Shown in pieces: positions 1-8,195 of a stretch of 31,496 nt of DNA. Source of the DNA: Mycolicibacterium malmesburyense (GTDB taxonomy: Bacteria > Actinomycetota > Actinomycetes > Mycobacteriales > Mycobacteriaceae). The stretch lies in NCBI RefSeq assembly GCF_001050015.1, contig NZ_CVTB01000278.1:1-31496 (forward strand). Direction: 5' to 3'. The notes beneath the pieces are model-generated. The model searched no databases. It worked only from the letters and a program-made list of their open reading frames with translations, and had not been told where the DNA came from. Made by a program: the position numbers and the translations under genes. The first letter of the stretch is position 1. Each line of letters opens with the position of its first letter.

Positions 1-76
1 CACCGACTACTCTCAGACCCGTCCACATTCGTTGCAGCCACCGCCTGAATCCAAGACGCGATCGTCGCGCACAAGC

Positions 77-1234
77 TCAGTCTCGGCGGGAATTCACCGC
101 GCGCGAGATGTTATCGCTCGGCGCCGCGTGGAACACGTGTCCGCTTCCGTCCGGTAGCACTCGCCGCGCGATCAGGTAATCGGAGCCCAACCAACCCTGC
201 CTGATGTAGCGGCCGAACCGGAGAAAAGTCCCCGGGGCTCCGCTCGCCGACGGCACGAGCTTGACCTGCTCGATTCCGTCTTTGACCCCTTCGCCGGTCA
301 GTGGCCGCGCCGCCGCCAGGCCCCGGGCGATCACGGTCGCGACGTCGTGACACAAACCGGGCATCGAGTGCGCCGGGCGGCGGCCGTAACGCGCCTCGAA
401 CCGGTCGAGGAAGGCCTGACCGACACGGTTGCGCTCGTCGTAACTGTCGAGACCGATCCAGCCGCGCAGATGGCGCATCCACTCGGCGCTGATGTGCGCC
501 ATCTCGAACGCCGTCGTGGTGTAGCGCGGCGGATCCCAGCCGGCACTCTCCAGCGCGTCCGAGAAGCCCCACAGCCCGTGGCCGAACCCGACGTGCACAA
601 GCGCATCGGGGCCGGCCGCCCGCAGTTCGGCGACCACCGCCGCCTTGTCCGCTTCGACCTGTGGGATGGCCGCCGTGGCCACCACCTTCAATCCCGCTGC
701 GGAATAAGCCTTCTCGGCGAACGCCAGATACTCCTTGCCGATGAGAGAGGCCTCGTACGCGATGGCGATGCGCGACCTTGCGTCGCCGAGCATCACCGCG
801 GCGAGCATGACCGGCTCCTCTGGCATTGACCCGTTGTTGAGCGCGAACGTCCACTCTCCCAGCGCCTCCTCTGATCCCGACAGGATGAGATTCGGCACCT
901 TGGCCACCCGGTTGGCGTGCGCGGACAGCGGCACCGCGTTGTCGGAGACGTACGGGCCGAAGATCACCAGACAGCCTTCGGCGACGAGCTCGTCGTACCC
1001 GCGTTCGACGGCGTGGTAAGTGCCGTTGGGCAGGCCGATGACGTCGCGGCGCACCACCTCGATCGGCCGGTCGACGAGCCCGGCGGAGACCGCTTCCTCG
1101 AAGACCAGCCGCAACGTGTCCAGCGTGTCGTCCTCGGTGCTGGACCTCGTCGGATAGTCGTTGAGCAGGCCGACTTTCAGCGGGGCGACCGATCCGTACG
1201 CGCGAACAGCTTCGTCTGCCACAATCAGCAACAT
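77..1234 (-). CDS. Periplasmic-binding-protein-like (Leu/Ile/Val-type) ligand-binding protein, no export signal
   Basis: The 385-residue protein looks like a type I periplasmic binding protein (Peripla_BP_6, the branched-chain amino acid/amide group). It opens with LKVGLLNDYPTRSS, has a VIFGPYVSDNAVPLS loop, and ends in a long second lobe. Family members capture small ligands for ABC uptake. Here, however, the N-terminus (MLLIVADEAVRAYG) has neither a hydrophobic signal core nor a lipobox cysteine, and no permease or ATPase gene adjoins it. A cytoplasmic ligand sensor, as in AmiC-type proteins, is therefore possible; this is inference. The ATG at 1234 is the first start and has no good Shine-Dalgarno sequence; a downstream GTG could also serve. 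The gene is divergent from a TetR gene, with dyad sequences between them. The ligand is unknown. Confidence 0.8.
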   Translation of the reverse strand: MLLIVADEAVRAYGSVAPLKVGLLNDYPTRSSTEDDTLDTLRLVFEEAVSAGLVDRPIEVVRRDVIGLPNGTYHAVERGYDELVAEGCLVIFGPYVSDNAVPLSAHANRVAKVPNLILSGSEEALGEWTFALNNGSMPEEPVMLAAVMLGDARSRIAIAYEASLIGKEYLAFAEKAYSAAGLKVVATAAIPQVEADKAAVVAELRAAGPDALVHVGFGHGLWGFSDALESAGWDPPRYTTTAFEMAHISAEWMRHLRGWIGLDSYDERNRVGQAFLDRFEARYGRRPAHSMPGLCHDVATVIARGLAAARPLTGEGVKDGIEQVKLVPSASGAPGTFLRFGRYIRQGWLGSDYLIARRVLPDGSGHVFHAAPSDNISRAVNSRRD

Positions 1235-1280
1235 ACAACATGCAGGTTGTCCGCCGACGCTAACCTACACGGTGAATGTT
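1235..1280. promoter_or_regulatory. Two dyad-symmetric sites between the binding protein and TetR genes
   Basis: The short divergent intergenic region carries two imperfect palindromes. At 1235-1250 the arms ACAAC and GTTGT flank ATGCAG, pairing 7 of 8 positions. At 1262-1280 the arms begin AAC and end GTT, pairing 7 of 9 positions around a central G. The first abuts the start codon of the minus-strand gene and the second lies just before the TetR start. TetR regulators commonly bind such sites next to their own gene, so autoregulation plus control of the divergent gene is the simplest reading. The two sites are not close copies of each other. Confidence 0.45.
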
Positions 1281-1286
1281 GCTAGC

Positions 1287-1928
1287 ATGCTCGGCATGGC
1301 CCAGCGTGGTGGCACGGACTCCGAACGACGCGCTCGCGGAGATCAAACCCGTCGTCATCTCATCGATGCCGGGCGCGTCCTGTTCGTGGAGAAGGGCTAC
1401 TTCAACACCAGCATCGGCGACTTGGTCACGACCTCGGGTGTCGGCACCCGCGGCGCCTTCTACCACCACTTCAAGGACAAGGCCGAACTCTTCCGCGCGG
1501 TGTTCGAGGAGGTCGAGCGGGACCTCACCTTGCGGTCGCTGTCCTCCCCGCCGCGCGGAACGGACTCGTGGGAGCGACTCTGCGCAGGTCTTCACGGCTT
1601 CCTCGAGTCTGCACTCGAACCCGAGGTGCAGCGCATCATGTTGGTCGACGGGCCCGTCGTCCTGGGCTGGCGGACACTGCGCGCGATCCAGGAGGACAAC
1701 AGCATCGCGTTGATCAACGAGATGGTGCGCAATGCCATCGCCGAAGGCAGCATCGACGATCTGCCCGTTGCCGAGCTCACGCACATGCTCGTCGCATCGC
1801 TCGAGGAGGGCGCGCTTCTGGTGGCACACGCGAAAAGCCCCGGCCGAGCACGCGGTCGTGCGGCCCGGATTCTCGACCGGCTTCTACTCAGCTTCGCAAC
1901 GGAGCCGCGCAAGGTTGTCAGGCGGTAG
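1287..1928 (+). CDS. TetR/AcrR family transcriptional regulator
   Basis: A 213-residue TetR-family repressor. The N-terminal helix-turn-helix is clear: RRHLIDAGRVLFVEKGYFNTS, then IGDLVTTSGVGTRGAFYHHFKDKAELF, which matches the family signature (G-V-x-x-G-x-F-Y-x-H-F). The C-terminal part (about residues 80-200) is the helical ligand-binding and dimerisation domain. The ATG at 1287 is chosen because the reading frame upstream of it is not TetR-like and overlaps the divergent gene; ATG 1296 is the alternative. The gene lies 121 nt upstream of the SDR/ALDH/ADH operon on the same strand and divergent from the binding-protein gene, so it probably controls one or both. The inducer is unknown. Confidence 0.9.
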   Translation: MLGMAQRGGTDSERRARGDQTRRHLIDAGRVLFVEKGYFNTSIGDLVTTSGVGTRGAFYHHFKDKAELFRAVFEEVERDLTLRSLSSPPRGTDSWERLCAGLHGFLESALEPEVQRIMLVDGPVVLGWRTLRAIQEDNSIALINEMVRNAIAEGSIDDLPVAELTHMLVASLEEGALLVAHAKSPGRARGRAARILDRLLLSFATEPRKVVRR

Positions 1929-1966
1929 TAGCGGTTGATTCTCATCTCGGAGCGATGGCCTACCGT

Positions 1967-2019
1967 ATGGAAATGAGCGTTTCCATTTTTGATTATCGTT
2001 CTTCTACTGGACTGATAAT
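1967..2019 (+). promoter_or_regulatory. Operator palindrome and promoter-like elements before the SDR operon
   Basis: This is an unusually AT-rich pocket. A perfect inverted repeat, ATGGAAA / TTTCCAT with a 6-nt spacer, lies at 1967-1986. A second one, ATTATC / GATAAT, has arms at 1992-1997 and 2014-2019. GATAAT at 2014-2019 fits a -10 hexamer (5 of 6 to TATAAT) and TTGATT at 1989-1994 is a possible -35 with a long 19-nt spacer. A strong Shine-Dalgarno (AAGGAG, 2039-2044) follows before the SDR start at 2050. A repressor binding the first palindrome would overlap or flank the promoter. The regulator (the local TetR, the downstream AraC, or another) cannot be told from the sequence. Confidence 0.45.
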
Positions 2020-2049
2020 GTTGCTTCGCCCTCGTCTCAAGGAGATCTG

Positions 2050-2838
2050 ATGTCAGACGCGCAATCGCTGCGAGTCGCCGTAGTCGGAGCGTCTGCGGGT
2101 CTCGGCCGCTGCATCGGTATCGGGCTCGCGAAGGAGGGCGCCCGGGTCGCGTTCCTCGCGCGGCGTCGTGACCGCCTCGAGAACGCCGCCAAGGAGGCGG
2201 GCAACGGTGCGGTGGCCGTCGCGTGTGACGTCACGAACGCGGACGCCTGTCAACGCGCCATGACCGACGTCGTCGACGAATTCGGCGGTCTCGACGCCCT
2301 CGTCTACACGACCGGCGTCGGCGTTCTCGCCCCGCTGACCGACGTGACGGCCGAGCAATGGGCAAATCTGTTCGCCACCAACGTCACCGGCGCCTCCCTC
2401 ATCACCGCGGCGGCGGCACCTCACCTGGCCGCCAACGCGGGGTCGGCGGTGTACCTCTCGTCGCTCAGCGCTTCCTACTCCCCCCCATGGCCCCTGCTGG
2501 GCGCCTACGCCGTATCGAAGGCGGCGTTGGACAAATTGGTCGAGGCCTGGCGCATCGAACACCCGAACATCGGCTTCACCCGCCTGGCGGTCGGCGACTG
2601 CTTCGGCGGTGAAGGAGATTCTCAGACCGAGTTCAACAAGACCTGGGATCCGCAGGCGCTCGAGAACGCCATTCGGTTCTGGATGGACAACGGTTACATG
2701 CAGGGCGGCCTCGTCGAGGCCGATCACCTCGTCGACGTCGTGCACAACGTACTTCGTTGCGGAAACAGCAGTTTCATTCCTTATCTGACGTTGGCTCCCA
2801 GACCGTCGGGCGCCGTGGCCGAACTTCGACAGTGGTGA
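2050..2838 (+). CDS. Short-chain dehydrogenase/reductase (SDR)
   Basis: A 262-residue classical SDR. The dinucleotide-binding GASAGLG lies at residues 13-19, the conserved Asn at N111 (FATNVTG), the catalytic Ser in YLSSLS near S138-S140, and the Y-x3-K pair at Y153/K157 (AYAVSK). It should oxidise an alcohol or reduce a carbonyl with NAD(P); the substrate is not readable from sequence. AAGGAG sits 5 nt before the ATG. It is the first gene of a run with an aldehyde dehydrogenase and an NDMA-dependent alcohol dehydrogenase, so it probably acts in the same catabolic path. The C-terminal third (an NKTWDPQALENAIRFW segment and a VEADHLVDVV segment) is typical of actinobacterial SDRs of unassigned function. 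Confidence 0.9.
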   Translation: MSDAQSLRVAVVGASAGLGRCIGIGLAKEGARVAFLARRRDRLENAAKEAGNGAVAVACDVTNADACQRAMTDVVDEFGGLDALVYTTGVGVLAPLTDVTAEQWANLFATNVTGASLITAAAAPHLAANAGSAVYLSSLSASYSPPWPLLGAYAVSKAALDKLVEAWRIEHPNIGFTRLAVGDCFGGEGDSQTEFNKTWDPQALENAIRFWMDNGYMQGGLVEADHLVDVVHNVLRCGNSSFIPYLTLAPRPSGAVAELRQW

Positions 2839-2849
2839 AGGACACCCCC

Positions 2850-4322
2850 GTGACACACGAATCGCGCATGCTCATCGACGGCAAGCTCGTCGAATCCGAA
2901 ACGGGTCGGCAGTTCGACAACATCAACCCCGCGACCGAGGAGGTTCTCGGGGGCACCGCCGACGGCACCCGCGCCGACATGGAACGGGCGGTGGCGGCCG
3001 CCCGCCACGCGTTCGACCGCAGCGACTGGTCGCGAGACGGTGAAGCCAGGGCCGCAGGACTGCGTCAACTGCAAGCGGCGCTGGAGGCCGAACGCGAGGA
3101 GATCCGCAGCGAGCTCATCGCAGAGGCGGGTTGCCCGCTGCTGAGCACCTTCGGGCCGCAGCTCGACGTCCCGCTCAGGGAGGCCTTGAGTTGGCCGGCC
3201 GATATGATCGCTCAGTTCCCTTGGAAGCGAACGCTTCCCGACAAAGACGCCTTCGGCATGGGCACCCTCGCCGCGCGTGAGGTCTGGAAGGAACCCGTCG
3301 GGGTGGTCGGCGTCGTCACGCCGTGGAACTTCCCGGTTGAGATCATTCTCAACAAGATCGGGCCGATCCTGGCGATGGGCAACACGATGGTGCTCAAGCC
3401 CGCTCCCGATACGCCCTGGAACGCCACCCGCATCGGCCGGATCATCGCCGAGCAGACCGACATTCCGCCGGGTGTGATCAACATCGTCACCTCATCGGAC
3501 CATCTGGTCGGTGAGGTGCTCTCGACCTCTCCCCTCGTCGACATGGTGGCCTTCACCGGGTCGACGGCGACGGGGCGACGGATCATGAAGGCGGCCGCCG
3601 ACACCGTCAAACCGACATTCCTCGAACTCGGCGGCAAGTCGGTGTATCTGGTGCTCGACGATGATGGCGACATCAGCGCGACGGTGGGCGGCAGCGCGTT
3701 CATCTCCATGCATGCCGGACAGGGCTGTGCCATGCCGACCCGGTTGCTGGTGCCCAACAGTCGCTACGCCGAGGCGGTCGAGATCGTCAAGGTCGCCATG
3801 GAGAAGAACAAGTACGGTGACCCCACCGACCCCTCCGTGTTGCAAGGCCCCCAGGTATCGAAACGCCAGCAGGACAGGGTGATGGGCTATATCGAGAAGG
3901 GCAAGCAGGAGGGGGCACGGGTCGTCACCGGCGGCAACATTCCTGCACACCTCGAGAAGGGGTTCTTCGTCGAGCCAACGGTTTTCGCCGATGTCGACAA
4001 CCGGATGACGATCGCCCAGGAGGAGATCTTCGGCCCGGTGCTGTCGGTCATCGGATTCGACGACGACGACGATGCGGTGCGGATCGCCAACGACTCCATC
4101 TACGGATTGTCGGGCGTGGTGTTCGCCAACGACCTGGAGCGGGCCAAGTCGGTGGCCGGCCGGATCCGTACCGGGACCCTCGGGATCAACGGCGGTCTCT
4201 GGTACGGCGCGGATGCCCCGTTCGGCGGCTACAAGCAATCCGGTATCGGACGGCAGTGCGGCATCGAAGGCCTCGAAATCTTCACCGAAACCAAGACTGT
4301 CGGCTGGCCAAAGGAGTCGTAG
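2850..4322 (+). CDS. NAD(P)-dependent aldehyde dehydrogenase
   Basis: A 490-residue aldehyde dehydrogenase of normal family length, oxidising an aldehyde to the acid. Visible residues are N160 (VTPWNFP), K183 (VLKPAP), the general base E259 (FLELGGKS) and the catalytic cysteine C293 in the GQGCAMPTRL motif, followed by an EEIFGPVL segment and the C-terminal PFGGYKQSGIGR. The frame is open from 2757, but the start is placed at GTG 2850 because AAGGA (2838-2842) lies 7 nt upstream and the family N-terminus (MLIDGKLVES) begins there. That leaves 11 nt after the SDR stop. The alcohol dehydrogenase gene follows directly, so the pair probably runs alcohol to aldehyde to acid. The precise substrate is unknown. 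Confidence 0.95.
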   Translation: MTHESRMLIDGKLVESETGRQFDNINPATEEVLGGTADGTRADMERAVAAARHAFDRSDWSRDGEARAAGLRQLQAALEAEREEIRSELIAEAGCPLLSTFGPQLDVPLREALSWPADMIAQFPWKRTLPDKDAFGMGTLAAREVWKEPVGVVGVVTPWNFPVEIILNKIGPILAMGNTMVLKPAPDTPWNATRIGRIIAEQTDIPPGVINIVTSSDHLVGEVLSTSPLVDMVAFTGSTATGRRIMKAAADTVKPTFLELGGKSVYLVLDDDGDISATVGGSAFISMHAGQGCAMPTRLLVPNSRYAEAVEIVKVAMEKNKYGDPTDPSVLQGPQVSKRQQDRVMGYIEKGKQEGARVVTGGNIPAHLEKGFFVEPTVFADVDNRMTIAQEEIFGPVLSVIGFDDDDDAVRIANDSIYGLSGVVFANDLERAKSVAGRIRTGTLGINGGLWYGADAPFGGYKQSGIGRQCGIEGLEIFTETKTVGWPKES

Positions 4323-5483
4323 ATGAAATCTCGAGCCGCCGTGCTCCGCGGAGTCGGCATCGACTGGGAAGTGACCGAGGTCGAGCTGGACCCGCCCCGC
4401 GCAGGCGAGGTGTTGGTCAAGATGGCCTACGCCGGGATCTGCCATTCCGACGAGCACTTCTACACCGGCGACAGCGTGCCGAGCCCGGAGATGGAAGAAC
4501 TGATGCGGGCGTCCGGTGTTCCGGTGCCCGAATGGTTCCCGATGCTCGGCGGCCACGAGGGTTCGGGGGTCGTCGAAGAGGTCGGACCCGAGGTGAAGAC
4601 GCTCAAACCCGGTGACCACGTGGCGATCTCGTTCCTGCCGGCGTGCGGCAACTGCCGCTGGTGCGCCAGCGGACACACCTACCTCTGCGACGTCGGCGCC
4701 GACATCTACAGCAAGGCCATGACCACCGACGGCACGTGCCGACGCCATGTCGGCGACGAAGACCTGATGGCGATGATGCAGGTCGGCACCTTCTCCGAGT
4801 ACGTGGTGGCGTCCGAACGCTCGCTGGTCAAGATTCACGACTCGATCCCGCTCGAGGTCGCCTCGCTGGTTTCATGCGGCGTGACAACGGGTTTCGGCTC
4901 GGGATCGGTGGCAGCGGGCACCCAGGCCGGTGACACCGTCGTCGTCATCGGCGTCGGCGGTATCGGCATGAACGCCGTGCAGGGGGCGAGGGTCGCGGGC
5001 GCGAAGCACATCGTCGCCGTCGATCCGAACGAGTTCAAACGCGAGATCGCACCGACGTTCGGCGCGACGCACACCGCCGTCGACGCCGGTGCCGCCATGG
5101 AACTGGTCAAGGAGATCACCTGGGGCGTCATGGCCGACCGCGTCGTGCTGACGCCGGGCGTGGTGCCGGCCGACCTCGTGATGGTGGCGCTGATGCTGCT
5201 GCGCAAGGGAGGCACTTGTGTGCTCACCGGCATGGCGAAGGTCAGCGACCTGATGGTCCCGCTGAGCCTTCCCGACATGGTGAGTTCGTGTAAGACCCTC
5301 AAGGGGGTGCTCTACGGCGAGATGAATCCGCGCGAAGCGATGCCGAGGCTGCTGTCGATGTATGAGGCGGGCACCATCAAGCTCGACGAGTTGATCACCC
5401 AGAAGTACAAGCTCGACGACATCAACGAGGCGATGAAGGACCTGCGCGCCGGCAGCAACATCCGCGGGGTCATCGCCTTCTAG
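4323..5483 (+). CDS. NDMA-dependent alcohol dehydrogenase (zinc MDR family, mycofactocin-associated)
   Basis: A 386-residue zinc-dependent medium-chain dehydrogenase. Catalytic zinc ligands are C40 (GICHSD), H78 (GGHEGSG) and C185 (SCGVTTG). The structural zinc site is C108/C111/C114/C122. The Rossmann loop GVGGIG lies near residue 210. The GDSVPSPEMEELM insertion and the overall sequence match the actinobacterial NDMA-dependent subgroup (Rxyl_3153 type). Members of that subgroup hold their nicotinamide tightly and are thought to recycle electrons through mycofactocin rather than free NAD; this is family knowledge, not visible here. The ATG directly follows the aldehyde dehydrogenase stop, with AAGGAG inside the end of that gene, so the two are co-translated. 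Confidence 0.93.
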   Translation: MKSRAAVLRGVGIDWEVTEVELDPPRAGEVLVKMAYAGICHSDEHFYTGDSVPSPEMEELMRASGVPVPEWFPMLGGHEGSGVVEEVGPEVKTLKPGDHVAISFLPACGNCRWCASGHTYLCDVGADIYSKAMTTDGTCRRHVGDEDLMAMMQVGTFSEYVVASERSLVKIHDSIPLEVASLVSCGVTTGFGSGSVAAGTQAGDTVVVIGVGGIGMNAVQGARVAGAKHIVAVDPNEFKREIAPTFGATHTAVDAGAAMELVKEITWGVMADRVVLTPGVVPADLVMVALMLLRKGGTCVLTGMAKVSDLMVPLSLPDMVSSCKTLKGVLYGEMNPREAMPRLLSMYEAGTIKLDELITQKYKLDDINEAMKDLRAGSNIRGVIAF

Positions 5484-5491
5484 AGGGGGAT

Positions 5492-5515
5492 GCGACGTCT
5501 TTTCGACAACGTCGC
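5492..5515 (+). terminator. Terminator-like hairpin after the alcohol dehydrogenase
   Basis: A perfect 7-bp stem, GCGACGT pairing with ACGTCGC, has a 10-nt loop and starts 8 nt after the stop codon. No U-tract follows, as is common for mycobacterial intrinsic terminators. It probably separates the SDR-ALDH-ADH operon from the AraC gene 80 nt further on. A smaller GGGCT/AGCCC dyad lies at 5548-5558. Confidence 0.5.
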
Positions 5516-5597
5516 GCACCGGTGCAGAGTAGAGTCGGTGTCTTCAGGGGCTGAGCCCACGCCTCCACAGCGTTAATCGCGTATCCGCAGGGGTGTG

Positions 5598-6545
5598 ATG
5601 CTTTCTAGTTCTGACGTCGTCTTCGACAGTGACGACCTGAACGAGACCGAGGACTTCCTTGTCCGCAATTACGCCAGGATGTCGATCGGCGCGCGCGGCG
5701 AGCGCCCGTCGACTCGGATCAGGCGGAGATGGCTCGGCGAGATCAACTTCGACAAGGCCGAGTTCTCCTACGACATGTCCTACGACTCCGAGCCGCTCGA
5801 CAAGGTGTGCCTGTGCCGCATCCGCGAGGGGCACATCGAAGACCAAATCTTCGGCCAGCCCACCGATGTGCTGTCCCCGGGCGATATCGCGCTGATCTCG
5901 CCTCCGCATCTGCCCTTCTCGGGCGGGGTCCGGGCGGCGGTATACGACCTCGTGATGTTCGATCCGGAACTGCTGGCTCGCGTGGCCTCCCCGGCCTCCG
6001 GCCGTCCCGGCGATCCGATCCGTCTGCTCAGCCACCGACCGACCAGCCCCCAGGGGGCACGGCAGCTCGCCGCCACCATGGATTTCTTCGAGGAGGTGGC
6101 GAACGGTCGGGAGGCAACGCCGCTGGTCGCCTCCGCGGCCGCGATGCTGCTGGCCTCGGTCATCGTCTCGAACCTGCCCACGAACGCGGTGATGGAACCG
6201 GACACCAGCGCTCGCACGGCCCAGCCCGCGCTGCTGCGCAAGGCCGTCGCGTACATCGAGGCCAACGCCCAGGATGAGATCACGCTCAGCGATATCGCCG
6301 CCACCGTGCACATCACCCCCCGTACGCTGCAATACATGTTCAGGCGGCACCTCGACGCGTCGCCGATGGAGTATCTGCGCCGGGTGCGGTTGGACCATGC
6401 GCATCGCGAGCTGACCAGCGCCGACCCCACCACGACCACGGTGAATGCGGTCGCCCATCGGTGGGGTTTCATCCACACCGGGCGTTTTTCGGCCCTCTAC
6501 CGCCGGACGTACGGACGCACACCATCGGCTACCTTGCGAAGCTGA
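5598..6545 (+). CDS. AraC family transcriptional regulator
   Basis: A 315-residue AraC/XylS regulator. Residues 1-200 form an AraC-binding-like sensor region of the kind common in mycobacteria, with a cupin-like stretch (CRIREGHIEDQIFGQPTDV, then LSPGDIALISPPH). The C-terminal 100 residues hold two helix-turn-helix units: ITLSDIAATVHITPRTLQYMF, then VNAVAHRWGFIHTGRFSALYR, ending in YGRTPSATLR. The frame begins GTG-ATG; ATG 5598 has better spacing to AGGGG (5589-5593) than GTG 5595. The gene stops 3 nt before the SpoIIE-phosphatase gene, so it is the likely first gene of the signalling operon. It also lies just downstream of the SDR-ALDH-ADH operon and could regulate that. The effector is unknown. 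Confidence 0.92.
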   Translation: MLSSSDVVFDSDDLNETEDFLVRNYARMSIGARGERPSTRIRRRWLGEINFDKAEFSYDMSYDSEPLDKVCLCRIREGHIEDQIFGQPTDVLSPGDIALISPPHLPFSGGVRAAVYDLVMFDPELLARVASPASGRPGDPIRLLSHRPTSPQGARQLAATMDFFEEVANGREATPLVASAAAMLLASVIVSNLPTNAVMEPDTSARTAQPALLRKAVAYIEANAQDEITLSDIAATVHITPRTLQYMFRRHLDASPMEYLRRVRLDHAHRELTSADPTTTTVNAVAHRWGFIHTGRFSALYRRTYGRTPSATLRS

Positions 6546-6548
6546 CCG

Positions 6549-8195
6549 ATGAGCAGCGATAAATGCGTCAAAGCCGAGCCGACCAGCGACGACACGGGGT
6601 GGGATTCCGTCCCGCACCCGGTGCTGGTGGCCGACCGCTCCGGAGCCGTCCGCGGGCTGAGCGCCGGCGCGCGTGAACTGCTGGCCGAGGCCGAGGTCGG
6701 TAGCCGGCTGGCGGATGCGGCGCCGTCGTGGCTGGCACATGCGCACGATCGATACACGCGCCATGGGTCCGCGGAGGCGGTCACCGGAAATCTCGGCGAC
6801 GGCGCTTACCAGGCGCGGCCCAGCGTGCTACCCGGCGGCGAGGTCGCGTGGTGGCTGATCGAGGACGCCGACCGGTCCGTGCGGGATGCTCAGCAGGAGC
6901 TGGCGACGCAGCGGGAGCGCGCGGCGCTCCTCGACGACGTCTCCGCGGTGTTGATGGCGTCGCTGAACGTCGACCGCTGCATGGAAGCGACGGTGCAGAT
7001 GGCGCAGCGTCACCTGGCCGACGCGGCGGTCGTCGTCGCCCCCGTCAGCGACGATCAGATGCCGGTGGTGTGCAGCGGGCCCGACGGTGTCGCCGAACAC
7101 CGCAGCATCGAAGCCGACCCCGCGGTGATCTCCGGCCTCAGCGAGGCGCTCCGCGGTTTCCCCCCGGTCCCGTCGCGGTGGATCGATCCCGCGTCGGTGC
7201 CCGACTGGATGATTCCGTCGCACTTCGCCGGGCCGGTCGGGTCGGTGCTCATCACGCCGCTGCCTGGCCACGGCATACCGGCCGGCGCACTCGTGCTGCT
7301 GCGCCGCGACTCGAAGACGGCCTTCAGCGAGAGCGAGGAACTCTTCGCCCACCTGTTCGCGACCCGCGCGGGAGCGGCGCTCTCGGCCGCAAGGCTGTAT
7401 GCCGAGCAGTCCGCGATCACCCGCACGCTGATGCGCGACCTTCTCCCCCCTCGGCTGTCGCAACACGGCGATTTCGAGTTGGCGGGCGGTTACCGCGCCT
7501 CAGATGACCACCAGCAGGTCGGCGGCGACTTCTACGACGTCCACCCCGCGCAGACGCCGGACGGCGAGACTCTCGTCGTCCTCGGCGACGTCTGCGGCAA
7601 GGGTCTGGAGGCCGCGGTACTCAGCGGCAAGATCCGCAACACCCTGCAAGCACTGGCCCCGCTGGCGGCCCAGCACGAAGGGGTGCTCAAACTGCTCAAC
7701 AGCGCCCTGCTGAGCCCCGACAACAGCCGCTTCGCGACCGTGGTGCTGGCTTCGATCTCGCGCCGCGACGGCCAGTTGGCGCTGCGTCTGACGTGCGCCG
7801 GGCATCCCCCACCCCTCATCGTGCGCAACGACGGAACCGTAGAGCAGGTGGACACCCGGGGCATGCTCGTCGGTGCGTTGCCGCAGTTCAAAGCGCGCTC
7901 ATGCGAGACGACGCTGGCCCCCGGCGAGACATGCCTGCTGTACACCGACGGCCTCACCGAGGCCCGCGGCGGACCGTTGGGCGCGGAGGTGTTCGGCGAC
8001 GAGCGATTGTCCGATGCGATGGCGCAGTGCGCCGGATTGCCCGCCGAGGCTGTGGTCGAACGCATGATGATGCTCGCGTCGCAATGGGTAACCGACCGGG
8101 AGCATGACGATATGGCCGTCGTCGCCATCACGGCGCCGCGCCGGACACATCTCAGCGCCGTCGACGGCGACACCCCAGGTAGGTACATCGCGTGA
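6549..8195 (+). CDS. PAS/GAF-SpoIIE PP2C-type serine/threonine phosphatase
   Basis: A 548-residue RsbU/RsbP-like phosphatase. Residues 20-110 resemble a PAS fold (PHPVLVADRSGAVRGLS). A short helical linker (110-140) leads to a GAF domain (about 140-285). The SpoIIE domain follows: GGDFYD (325-330), the metal-binding aspartate in LGDVCGKG (D347), CAGHPPPLI (416-424), LLYTDGLTEARGG and the final HDD motif (D520/D521), so all catalytic acidic residues are present. Such enzymes dephosphorylate STAS anti-anti-sigma factors and release a sigma factor. The STAS gene two places downstream is the obvious substrate. It starts 3 nt after araC with no strong ribosome site and overlaps the next gene by GTGA, which suggests translational coupling. 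The PAS/GAF ligand is unknown. Confidence 0.93.
   Translation: MSSDKCVKAEPTSDDTGWDSVPHPVLVADRSGAVRGLSAGARELLAEAEVGSRLADAAPSWLAHAHDRYTRHGSAEAVTGNLGDGAYQARPSVLPGGEVAWWLIEDADRSVRDAQQELATQRERAALLDDVSAVLMASLNVDRCMEATVQMAQRHLADAAVVVAPVSDDQMPVVCSGPDGVAEHRSIEADPAVISGLSEALRGFPPVPSRWIDPASVPDWMIPSHFAGPVGSVLITPLPGHGIPAGALVLLRRDSKTAFSESEELFAHLFATRAGAALSAARLYAEQSAITRTLMRDLLPPRLSQHGDFELAGGYRASDDHQQVGGDFYDVHPAQTPDGETLVVLGDVCGKGLEAAVLSGKIRNTLQALAPLAAQHEGVLKLLNSALLSPDNSRFATVVLASISRRDGQLALRLTCAGHPPPLIVRNDGTVEQVDTRGMLVGALPQFKARSCETTLAPGETCLLYTDGLTEARGGPLGAEVFGDERLSDAMAQCAGLPAEAVVERMMMLASQWVTDREHDDMAVVAITAPRRTHLSAVDGDTPGRYIA

Noticed and set aside
2757..2849. Upstream extension of the aldehyde dehydrogenase frame into the SDR gene
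   Set aside because: The family N-terminus begins after GTG 2850, which has its own ribosome site; the extension is only the other frame of the SDR end.
3492..4838. 448-codon minus-strand frame opposite the aldehyde and alcohol dehydrogenases
   Set aside because: Spans two genes with intact catalytic motifs on the plus strand; no domain in the minus-strand translation.
5544..6764. 406-codon minus-strand frame opposite araC
   Set aside because: Low-complexity Arg/Gly-rich translation and no ribosome site; araC on the other strand has clear helix-turn-helix motifs.
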